Assembly (NCBI GenBank): GCA_934700375.1
Contig: CAKUXT010000116.1
Location: 1-6,427, forward strand
DNA: 6,427 nucleotides
Direction: 5' to 3'
Origin: an uncultured Bacilli bacterium
GTDB taxonomy: Bacteria; Bacillota_I; Bacilli_A; RFN20; CAG-288
Part shown: one piece after another, positions 1-5,585 of the stretch
How the letters are laid out: every line of letters begins with the position of its first letter
Numbering within the stretch: position 1 is the first letter of the stretch
Translations under genes and position numbers: made by a program
The notes under the pieces: generated by a model
Database searches by the model: none
What the model was told of the DNA's origin: nothing
Seen by the model: the letters and a program-made list of their open reading frames with translations, nothing else

Positions 1-210
1 GTTTCTGACGATGACATCTCCTTTATGAAGATATTTCAGAATGTCATAGAAATGGGGTTCGTCCTTCAGTTCACCGGTATCACGGTTCATCGTGAGAAGA
101 CGGGATTCGTCTCTCTTCTGAGCCGGAGACTGTGCGATGCGGTCTTCGGGAAGATCGTAATTGTAGGACGACAAAGAATAAATATCGTAATCAAATCCTG
201 GTGTATTCAT
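1..210 (-). CDS. queA: S-adenosylmethionine:tRNA ribosyltransferase-isomerase, N-terminal fragment (partial)
   Basis: First 70 codons of QueA, cut off at position 1. QueA transfers and isomerises the ribosyl group of S-adenosylmethionine onto preQ1 already placed in tRNA, giving epoxyqueuosine at wobble position 34 of GUN anticodons; it acts in the cytoplasm directly after Tgt. The visible residues fit the family start: YNYDLPEDRIAQ near residues 16-27, then KRDESRLL (32-39), a DTGEL turn and HFYDI (53-57), then a GDVIVRN strand at the cut edge. About ten extra residues precede the usual DFxLPxxxIAQ start. The ATG (210-208) is the only plausible start: it has an AAGAGG ribosome binding site at 224-219 with an 8-base spacer, lying inside the last codons of tgt. 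The tgt stop and this start read TAA-A-ATG, so the pair is surely co-transcribed and probably translationally coupled. Confidence 0.93.
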   Translation of the reverse strand, partial: MNTPGFDYDIYSLSSYNYDLPEDRIAQSPAQKRDESRLLTMNRDTGELKDEPHFYDILKYLHKGDVIVRN

Positions 211-211
211 T

Positions 212-1342
212 TTAACAACCTCTTACAGAACCGAATTCATCCAGACGTTCGGCAGCATATTCCAAGAAGCGGTCGTTCTTGATGGCTTCTCTTGCGCCTT
301 CCATTGCCTGAATGAGGAAACGGATATTGTGAATGGAGCATAATCTCGCTCCGAAACCTTCTTCGCATTTCATCAAGTGATGCACATATGCTTTTGTAAA
401 GTTTCTGCAGCAATAGCAGTCGCACTCTTCATCAAGCGGAGTGAAGTCATTGGCATATTTGCCCTTCATGATGTTGATTCTTCCGTGATGTGTCATGACA
501 GAGCCATGTCTTGCAAGACGGGTAGGAAGAACGCAATCGAACATATCGACACCTTTTCTGATGCCGTCAAAGAGCATATCCAAGGAACCGATGCCCATGA
601 GATAACGAGGTTTGTCATAGGGAAGATAAGGAATTGTCAGAGAGACTTCATGATATTCGGTGACTCTCGGTTCACCGATTGCCGTACCGCCGATGGAGAA
701 ACCTTCAAAAGGAAGCTTTGTCAGCTCTTGGGCACAGTATTGTCTGATATCGGCAAACTCTCCGCCCTGACAGATGCCAAAGAGAGCCTGATCGTCTCTG
801 GTCTTGGCAGCGAGGCAGCGCTTTGCCCAGCGGATTGTTCTGTCAACAGAGTTCTTCATGTACTCTTTGCTGCAGGGCCAAGGTGCGCATTCATCGAAGC
901 ACATGATGATATCGGCACCGATATCTTCTTCTAATCCGATGACGCTCTCAGGAGAGAAGAAGTGCTTGTCACCGGAAAGAGGATCTTTGAAAGAGACACC
1001 TTCTTCCGTGATTTTGTCTCTCAGTTTGGTGAGAGAGAAGACCTGATATCCGCCGCTGTCTGTCAGCATCGGACCAGGATAATTCATAAACTTCTGAACA
1101 CCGCCGGCTGCTTTGACAATCTTCGTTCCTGGGCGAAGGGCAAGGTGATAGGTGTTTGCTAAAACTACACCTGATCCCATCTGGACCAATTCTTCAGGAG
1201 CAATAGTCTTGACAGTGGCCTGTGTTCCTACCGGCATAAACATCGGGAGCTCGACAGTCCCGTGCGGAGTATGGAGATAACCATAACGTGCATGACAGTT
1301 TTTGTCTTCATGCAGAATTTCAATGTAAAAATCTTTGGACAT
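212..1342 (-). CDS. tgt: tRNA-guanine transglycosylase (queuosine pathway)
   Basis: Complete Tgt of 376 residues, a normal length. The enzyme exchanges guanine-34 of tRNA Asp, Asn, His and Tyr for preQ1. Family landmarks, with Zymomonas numbering in brackets: Asp95 (D102) in LTDSGGYQVFSL, Asp150 and Cys152 (D156, C158) in FDEC, Gln192 (Q203) in FGICQGG, the covalent nucleophile Asp269 (D280) in MFDCVLPTR, and zinc ligands Cys307, Cys309, Cys312 and His338 (C318, C320, C323, H349). All catalytic and metal residues are present. The substrate loop reads GGTAIGE (218-224) where GGLxVGE is usual, so Thr replaces Leu231; Ile at position 233 is bulky, as in preQ1-using enzymes rather than eukaryotic ones. 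The ATG at 1342 is the only canonical start after an in-frame stop at 1378-1376. It has no Shine-Dalgarno sequence, and a -10 box lies 9 bases upstream. queA follows after one base. Confidence 0.97.
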   Translation of the reverse strand: MSKDFYIEILHEDKNCHARYGYLHTPHGTVELPMFMPVGTQATVKTIAPEELVQMGSGVVLANTYHLALRPGTKIVKAAGGVQKFMNYPGPMLTDSGGYQVFSLTKLRDKITEEGVSFKDPLSGDKHFFSPESVIGLEEDIGADIIMCFDECAPWPCSKEYMKNSVDRTIRWAKRCLAAKTRDDQALFGICQGGEFADIRQYCAQELTKLPFEGFSIGGTAIGEPRVTEYHEVSLTIPYLPYDKPRYLMGIGSLDMLFDGIRKGVDMFDCVLPTRLARHGSVMTHHGRINIMKGKYANDFTPLDEECDCYCCRNFTKAYVHHLMKCEEGFGARLCSIHNIRFLIQAMEGAREAIKNDRFLEYAAERLDEFGSVRGC

Positions 1343-1351
1343 AATAAAAAT

Positions 1352-1380
1352 ATTATACGATTTTGCGTATATGTTTTAAA
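1352..1380 (-). promoter_or_regulatory. Predicted sigma-A-type promoter of tgt-queA
   Basis: On the minus strand a perfect TATAAT (1357-1352) stands 17 bases after TTTAAA (1380-1375), which matches four of six bases of the -35 consensus. The expected transcription start, about seven bases past the -10 box, is near A1345, only three bases before the tgt ATG; starting at A1342 would give no leader at all. No stronger promoter is visible in the 115-base gap after tetR. Confidence 0.6.
1354..1371. promoter_or_regulatory. Inverted repeat over the tgt -10 region (possible operator)
   Basis: TATACG and CGTATA form perfect 6-base arms around a 6-base centre. One arm overlaps four bases of the -10 box and the other lies in the promoter spacer, the usual place for a repressor site. 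It is short and the region is AT-rich, so chance cannot be excluded. No protein can be assigned from sequence alone. Confidence 0.3.
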
Positions 1381-1457
1381 GACTGCTTTGCTCTGTTATT
1401 CAAGAAAAAATACAAAGTATATCTACAGTTATACAGTAAGTTCTTGACTATTTGCTT

Positions 1458-2066
1458 TTATTTACGGAATGGAAACTTCTTCAGACACTCCCTGATCAAC
1501 TGGAATGTCATGTTATATCCGTTTTCGACAATAATGCTTTCATCGGAATTATCATCGCTCAGCAGAATATAATAAGTATAGCTTGCCAAAGAGAGACTGA
1601 GGTAATTCATCAGAACAGTGGATGGGATTTCCTTTTCAATCTCCAAAGAGTACTTCTGAATGATCAATCTTAATCCATCACGGATAGAAGAGCGGAAAGC
1701 GACTAAGAACATTCCGTTTTCAAGCAATCCGCCATTGATGGCTTTCAGTGTATCCTTCTGAAGAAAGGCATTGTGGATGATATGTGTCAGAAAAGAACGA
1801 TAGGCCTGATCAAGTGATGTAGAAGCAGTGATCCATGTTCTCTCCTCATCTTCGTCAACATAAAGCATACTGCCCAACTGATAGGACAGTACATCGACGA
1901 TGGATTCGAAGTTATTATAAAAAGTAGCTCTGGACACTTTTGCTTCATCACACAATTCGTTGATTTTGATCAGATCAATCTTTTCTTTACGAAGAAGTTT
2001 CAATAAAGCTTCTCCTAAACTTTTCTTCGTCTTTATGATACGGCGATCTATTTTATCTTCCACCAT
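1458..2066 (-). CDS. TetR/AcrR-family transcriptional regulator
   Basis: A 202-residue DNA-binding protein of typical TetR length. The N-terminal domain (about residues 8-60) starts with RRIIKTKKSLGEALLKLL, a first helix seen in many TetR_N domains, followed by a helix-turn-helix at about 33-52: INELCDEAKVSRATFYNNF. The remaining residues (about 65-200) are predicted mostly helical and should form the ligand-binding and dimer part; this half is poorly conserved in the family and the ligand cannot be named. It has no signal peptide. I chose the ATG at 2066 because AAGAGG (2077-2072) precedes it by 5 bases; a longer reading from a TTG at 2111 has no ribosome binding site and adds an atypical leader. 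It is separated from gatB by a terminator and from tgt by 115 bases, so it is probably its own unit. Neither neighbour is a usual TetR target; autoregulation, or control of an unlinked gene, is possible. Confidence 0.9.
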   Translation of the reverse strand: MVEDKIDRRIIKTKKSLGEALLKLLRKEKIDLIKINELCDEAKVSRATFYNNFESIVDVLSYQLGSMLYVDEDEERTWITASTSLDQAYRSFLTHIIHNAFLQKDTLKAINGGLLENGMFLVAFRSSIRDGLRLIIQKYSLEIEKEIPSTVLMNYLSLSLASYTYYILLSDDNSDESIIVENGYNMTFQLIRECLKKFPFRK

Positions 2067-2119
2067 AGACACCTCTTTTCCATACAATATGTAGCAATGT
2101 TTTTTTACCAAATATAAAT

Positions 2120-2125
2120 ATTATA
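2120..2125 (-). promoter_or_regulatory. Putative -10 element upstream of tetR-family gene
   Basis: A perfect TATAAT reads on the minus strand at 2125-2120, 53 bases before the ATG at 2066, with G at -14 but no clear -35 match at 16 to 18 bases. It is the best candidate between the gatB terminator and the regulator gene. A TATATT at 2116-2111 with TTAAGT at 2140-2135 (18-base spacer) is a weaker alternative. Confidence 0.4.
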
Positions 2126-2152
2126 ACTACATTTACTTAAATGGCTAGTTAT
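2123..2152. promoter_or_regulatory. Long inverted repeat, possible TetR-family operator
   Basis: On the plus strand ATAACTACATTT (2123-2134) is matched by its complement at 2139-2152, with ACTT in the centre and a 2-base insertion (GC, 2144-2145) in the right arm. The outer half-sites ATAACTA and TAGTTAT are perfect 7-base complements, and the left one overlaps the -10 candidate. TetR proteins often repress their own gene through such a site; that this one does is an inference. Confidence 0.4.
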
Positions 2153-2175
2153 TTTTCCACGATTATTCCATTTTC

Positions 2176-2226
2176 AAAATAAAAAGAGCAACGTTTGCTC
2201 ATAACTCTACGAGAAAACGTTGCTCT
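2176..2226 (-). terminator. Intrinsic terminator of the gatCAB operon
   Basis: Perfect 12-base arms (2226-2215 and 2196-2185; AGAGCAACGTTT on the plus strand) are followed on the minus strand by TTTTATTTT (2184-2176). Inside the loop three more pairs (2213-2211 with 2200-2198) can form after one mismatch. It lies about 107 bases past the gatB stop and insulates the TetR gene. The last part alone can fold as GAGCAA-ACG-TTGCTC (2200-2186) with the same U-tract. Its use on the plus strand is unlikely, since the bases after 2226 are not T-rich enough. Confidence 0.85.
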
Positions 2227-2332
2227 GATTGCTTTATTTAGTGAAAAAATAAGATACAAACAACTTTATTATTCTAGGTTGATTTTTAAAACCGAGGTGC
2301 CTTAAATTCTCTTGACTAATAGGGGGTTTTGT
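2227..2332 (-). other. 3' untranslated stretch of gatB message
   Basis: These 106 bases lie between the gatB stop and the terminator stem. The minus strand has no ATG and I see no reading frame of note. A distant 6-base pairing (AAAACC at 2330-2325 with GGTTTT at 2293-2288) is too weak to call a structure. It is rather long for a 3' end with no visible function. Confidence 0.4.
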
Positions 2333-3769
2333 TTAGTTCTTGCCACAAGGTCCGATGATCTTGAGAATGGACTCTTTTGCAAGAGCAGGATTGGCTTTTC
2401 CTTTGCTCTTTTTCATGACCTGGCCGACAAGATAACCTAAGGCGTGGTCCTTTCCTCTCTGCCAGTCAGAGACGACAGAAGGATTCTCTTTGATGACTTC
2501 ATCGACAAGAGCAGAGATGAAGAAATCATCGGAAATCTGTTCCATGCCCTTCTCTTTGACGATCTTGAGAGGATCTTCACCCTTTTCTTCCATGATGGCC
2601 AGGACTTCTTTTGCCTGCTTGGAATTGATCTTTCCGTCAGTGATCAGATTGACTAAGGAAACCATATTCTCTTTTGTGAACAAAACATCCTTCAAGGTCT
2701 TCTCATTCTTGTTGAGATAGCCCATCAATTCGACCATCAGGTAATTCCATAAGGTGGTAGCGTTCTTGGCGCCGAGAGCCATGCAGTCTTCGAAATAGAC
2801 GACAAAGTCTCTGTCCTTGAGAAGCTCTTCGATCTCATAATCGCCAAGTCCGGATTTCTTCAGTTCGATACGATAGACCTTCGGAAGCTTATTCATGCTC
2901 ATGATGGCATCATCGATGAATGCTTCATCCAAATCGATCGGAACGATGTTCGGTTCACGGAAGTATTTGTAATCGATGGCATTGGTCTTCTTACGCATCA
3001 GAACAGTCTTCTTCTGGGCTTCATCATATCTTCTTGTCTCCTGCTCGACAACACCGCCGGCATTGAGAATTTCAGTCTGTCTTGCGATTTCATAATCGAC
3101 AGCAGCACGAATGTTCTGAATGGTATTCAGGTTCTTGCACTCCGTCTTGGTACCGAACTTTGTCTCACCCTTCGGACGGAGAGAAATATTGATATCGCAG
3201 CGCAGCGATCCATTCTCCATCTTGCCGTCAGAGACGCCGAGATAAGTGACGATTTCACGGATGGCTTCGACATACTTCATCGCTTCTTCGCCGGAATGCA
3301 TATCAGGATCAGAAACGATTTCAATCAGCGGAGTTCCGCAACGGTTGAAGTTGATCAAAGAGATATCGGAAAGGTGAATCTGCTTTGCGGTATCTTCCTC
3401 TAAGTGAGCATTGTCGACACCGACACGGATGGTCTTGCCCTGTGATTCGATTTCGACATAACCGTGTGTTCCAATCGGATGGAACTGCTGTGTGATCTGA
3501 TAGCCTTTGGGAAGGTCAGGATAGAAGTAGTTCTTTCTATCGAAATACAAAGTTCTTGCAATGTTCATATTCAATGCAGAGCAGACTTTGATACCGAAAT
3601 TGACAGCTTCCTTGTTGACGACAGGCATCGTTCCAGGGAAAGCAAAATCAAACGGAACGGTCATGGAGTTAGGAGCTTGACCGAAATTGCATGGAGCAGA
3701 AGAGAACATCTTGGATTTGGTTTTGAGCTCAACGTGGATCTCAATACCGATTACTGGTTCGAATTCCAT
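2333..3769 (-). CDS. gatB: Aspartyl/glutamyl-tRNA amidotransferase subunit B
   Basis: Complete GatB of 478 residues (family about 475-480). It is the kinase and tRNA-binding subunit: it activates Glu or Asp on mischarged tRNA with ATP, and the activated ester is then amidated with ammonia channelled from GatA. The N-terminal cradle domain has VIGIEIHVELKTKSKMFSSAP, with Glu10, His12 and Glu125 (in HLEEDTAK) at the positions of the known magnesium-site residues. Further family blocks are FDRKNYFYPDLPKGYQIT, NRCGTPLIEIVSDPD, GSLRCDINISLRP, FGTKTECKNLN, QETRRYDEA and DYKYFREPN. The C-terminal helical and YqeY-like tail (about 320-478) contains GKINSKQAKEVL, QISDDF and GYLVGQVMKKSKGKANP, and grips the tRNA. 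The start at 3769 is set by AAAGGAGG (3786-3779) with a 9-base spacer and by the family start; a TTG at 3790 has no such site. The gene follows gatA after one base (TAA-A-ATG). Confidence 0.98.
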   Translation of the reverse strand: MEFEPVIGIEIHVELKTKSKMFSSAPCNFGQAPNSMTVPFDFAFPGTMPVVNKEAVNFGIKVCSALNMNIARTLYFDRKNYFYPDLPKGYQITQQFHPIGTHGYVEIESQGKTIRVGVDNAHLEEDTAKQIHLSDISLINFNRCGTPLIEIVSDPDMHSGEEAMKYVEAIREIVTYLGVSDGKMENGSLRCDINISLRPKGETKFGTKTECKNLNTIQNIRAAVDYEIARQTEILNAGGVVEQETRRYDEAQKKTVLMRKKTNAIDYKYFREPNIVPIDLDEAFIDDAIMSMNKLPKVYRIELKKSGLGDYEIEELLKDRDFVVYFEDCMALGAKNATTLWNYLMVELMGYLNKNEKTLKDVLFTKENMVSLVNLITDGKINSKQAKEVLAIMEEKGEDPLKIVKEKGMEQISDDFFISALVDEVIKENPSVVSDWQRGKDHALGYLVGQVMKKSKGKANPALAKESILKIIGPCGKN

Positions 3770-3770
3770 T

Positions 3771-5231
3771 TTACTTTTCCTCCTTTGCAATCAGGTTTTT
3801 CAGTCCTGTCATGTCTTCGATGTCTTTTCCTAATGCGAGAAGTGCGCCCTCTTCAAAGACTCTGCCGGTGATATTGACACCGATAGGAAGACCGTCGACT
3901 TTGCACATCGGAAGAGTAAGGCTAGGATATCCGCCGAAGTTTCCGATAGTGAGAATGTTATCGAGGAAATCCGGATGGACAGACCACGCGGTAGATAATT
4001 CATCGATCTTCTTAGGAAGAGAGAAGGCAGCAGGAGAGATGAGATAATCGATGGAATCGAAGAACTCGTTCATCTTGTTGACGATGAGTCTTCTTGCCTT
4101 CTGGGCGCGGTTGAACATCTCGTTCTGGTTTTCGCTTAAAAGCGAGAAGGAACCGATGACAAAACGTCTCTTGATGAGGTTGGAGAAGCCTTTGCTTCTG
4201 CATTCTGTCATGTATTCTTTATAAGTCTTAGGATTATCGACTGCTGCAGGACCAAAACGAACTCCATCGAGATTGGCATCGTTACTGGTGGCTTCTGCAC
4301 AGGAGATGATCATATAAGTAGGATAAAGAGCATCGAGAAGTGCGACAGGATAATCGTATTCGATGACTTCATATCCCGCATTCTTAAGCTTTTCCAATAA
4401 AGCAAGGAAAGAAGCCTTAATCTCATCATCCTTCATCGCATCAAGAACGGCTTTGAAATAACCGATTCTCTTGAAGGAACGATGGGATAAGACATAATCC
4501 TGATACTTTTCCTTCTTGCGATAGGAAGAGGACATATCCTTGCTGTCATGACCGGCAAGGCAGGAAAGAACATATGCGCTATCCAAGACATCCTTGGTGA
4601 AATAAGCGACGGTATCAAGACTAGGAGCAAACGGGAAAAGACCGAAACGGGAAATACGGCCCCATGTCGGTTTGAAACCGACAAGTCCGGTATGGGAAGC
4701 CGGCTTTCTGACAGAGTCACCGGTGTCGCTTCCTAAAGCGAAAGGCGCAACGCCTTCTGCCAAAGCGACAGCGGATCCGCAGGAAGAACCGCCTGCGATT
4801 CTAGTGTGATCATACGGGTTGCAGGTGACGCCTTTTCTTCCGGTCGTGCCTGTTCCGCCCATGGCGAGTTCATCCATGGTGGTATGAGCGATCATGATCA
4901 TGCCGGCACGGGAAAGCTTAGAGACGACAGTCGCATCATAAAGCGGGACATAGCCATTGAGGATGTTGGAGCTTGCTGCAGTTTCAACGCCCTTGGTCGA
5001 ATAGTTGTCTTTGCAAAGATACGGAATACCCTTGAGATATTCGTCCTCTTTGACTTCCGTGATCTTCTTTGCTTCTTCTCTTGCTTTATCAAAGCAGGTA
5101 GCTTCAAAAGCGTTGCATTCATCTTTTTCGACAAGAGAGATTGCCTCTTCGACTAATTCTAAAGGAGTGACTTCCTTTTTCACGAGAGCTTCATGGAGCT
5201 CAGTAATTGTTTTATTCATCCACTTGGTCAT
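3771..5231 (-). CDS. gatA: Aspartyl/glutamyl-tRNA amidotransferase subunit A
   Basis: Complete GatA of 486 residues (usual about 485), an amidase-signature enzyme that releases ammonia from glutamine for the GatCAB complex. The Ser-cisSer-Lys triad is intact: Lys74 in CKDNYSTKG, Ser149 in AGGSSCGS and nucleophile Ser173 in GSDTGDSVRKPAS. The oddities are Cys151 where Gly (or Ser) is the rule, Asp172 just before the nucleophile where GGS is usual, and Lys176 where most bacterial enzymes have Gln. Near the C terminus the usual NDI order, whose Asp helps bind glutamine, reads Asp424-Asn425-Ile. The blocks YDATVV, SNDANLDGVRFG, RAQKARRLI and DGLPIGVNITG support GatA over other amidases. I use the ATG at 5231, which has AGGT 8 bases upstream and overlaps gatC by 20 bases; a second ATG at 5219 would give a 482-residue protein and an 8-base overlap. 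Confidence 0.97.
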   Translation of the reverse strand: MTKWMNKTITELHEALVKKEVTPLELVEEAISLVEKDECNAFEATCFDKAREEAKKITEVKEDEYLKGIPYLCKDNYSTKGVETAASSNILNGYVPLYDATVVSKLSRAGMIMIAHTTMDELAMGGTGTTGRKGVTCNPYDHTRIAGGSSCGSAVALAEGVAPFALGSDTGDSVRKPASHTGLVGFKPTWGRISRFGLFPFAPSLDTVAYFTKDVLDSAYVLSCLAGHDSKDMSSSYRKKEKYQDYVLSHRSFKRIGYFKAVLDAMKDDEIKASFLALLEKLKNAGYEVIEYDYPVALLDALYPTYMIISCAEATSNDANLDGVRFGPAAVDNPKTYKEYMTECRSKGFSNLIKRRFVIGSFSLLSENQNEMFNRAQKARRLIVNKMNEFFDSIDYLISPAAFSLPKKIDELSTAWSVHPDFLDNILTIGNFGGYPSLTLPMCKVDGLPIGVNITGRVFEEGALLALGKDIEDMTGLKNLIAKEEK

Positions 5232-5532
5232 TTTTATTACCTACAACTTTCGGTAAGCGAACCTGGGTTCCAAGTTTGCTATTGCAGTTCTTCAAAGCAT
5301 CTGCCGGCTTTAAGGGCTTGCTAGGCTTATCGGCTCTGAGAATCTTCTGATGTTCACTATAGGGGAATGTCATCTCTTCGGCTTCATCGACACCAGGGAT
5401 GGAAGAGAGAAAATCAATCTGGGCAAGAACAGTGGAGAACTCTTCATAGATGAGTTCGGCCTGGCCGGGATTGAGCTTGAACATCATATTTTCAGCGCAT
5501 TGTTCAATCACTTCTTTTGTAACCTTTATCAT
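5212..5532 (-). CDS. gatC: Aspartyl/glutamyl-tRNA amidotransferase subunit C
   Basis: Small (106 residues) GatC, which wraps around GatA and stabilises it against GatB; it has no catalytic residues. The first half, from VTKEVIEQCAENMMFKLN to LAQIDFLSSIPGVDEAEEM, matches the two-helix part of the family; the second half carries LRADKPSKPLKPADALKN and the closing VRLPKVVG. It is a few residues longer than most GatC proteins because of a polar tail, GNKNDQVDE. That tail is encoded in the overlap with gatA, so it may only reflect the overlapping arrangement. The start at 5532 has a GAGG site (5543-5540) with a 7-base spacer. It lies 53 bases after ligA and its stop falls inside gatA, consistent with coupled production of equal subunits. 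Confidence 0.95.
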   Translation of the reverse strand: MIKVTKEVIEQCAENMMFKLNPGQAELIYEEFSTVLAQIDFLSSIPGVDEAEEMTFPYSEHQKILRADKPSKPLKPADALKNCNSKLGTQVRLPKVVGNKNDQVDE

Positions 5533-5553
5533 TTTTTTACCTCAAAACACTTT

Positions 5554-5559
5554 ATTATA
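5554..5559 (-). promoter_or_regulatory. Possible -10 box between ligA and gatC
   Basis: The 53-base gap holds a perfect TATAAT on the minus strand (5559-5554), inside a tandem GAGATAT pair (5571-5565 and 5563-5557). No convincing -35 hexamer lies 16 to 18 bases upstream, and no terminator hairpin follows ligA, so gatCAB may simply be read from the ligA transcript, with or without this extra start. Confidence 0.3.
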
Positions 5560-5585
5560 TCTCAATATCTCTTAAAAGAATTAAA

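Noticed and set aside
377..934. Plus-strand open frame of 185 codons opposite tgt
   Set aside because: It is antisense to highly conserved tgt codons, has no recognisable family and no convincing ribosome binding site, and is explained as a shadow of tgt codon use.
1404..1420. Small hairpin ATAC-TTT-GTAT with a T-run after the TetR gene (minus strand)
   Set aside because: A 4-base AT-rich stem is too weak for an intrinsic terminator; how the tetR message ends is left open.
1424..1437. Direct repeat TACAGT x2, 8 bases apart, downstream of the TetR gene
   Set aside because: Only two short copies in AT-rich DNA; could be chance, and no function is suggested.
1343..1457. Possible preQ1 riboswitch before tgt
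   Set aside because: No aptamer-like stem with an A-rich tail that could pair with a ribosome binding site is visible, and the predicted transcript starts at the ATG.
2067..2111. Longer TetR protein from a TTG at 2111
   Set aside because: No ribosome binding site precedes the TTG, it lies almost at the predicted transcription start, and the ATG at 2066 has a good AAGAGG.
2141..2182. Plus-strand 13-codon ORF in the gatB-tetR gap
   Set aside because: Very short, no ribosome binding site, overlaps the inverted repeat; no sign of being a real peptide.
3770..3790. Longer GatB from a TTG at 3790
   Set aside because: It would start inside gatA without a binding site; AGGAGG and the conserved GatB N terminus both point to 3769.
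3464..3871. Plus-strand open frame of 135 codons opposite gatB and gatA
   Set aside because: It runs across the conserved gatA-gatB junction on the other strand and its translation resembles no family; shadow frame.
4806..5156. Plus-strand open frame of 116 codons opposite gatA
   Set aside because: Fully antisense to gatA with no independent support.
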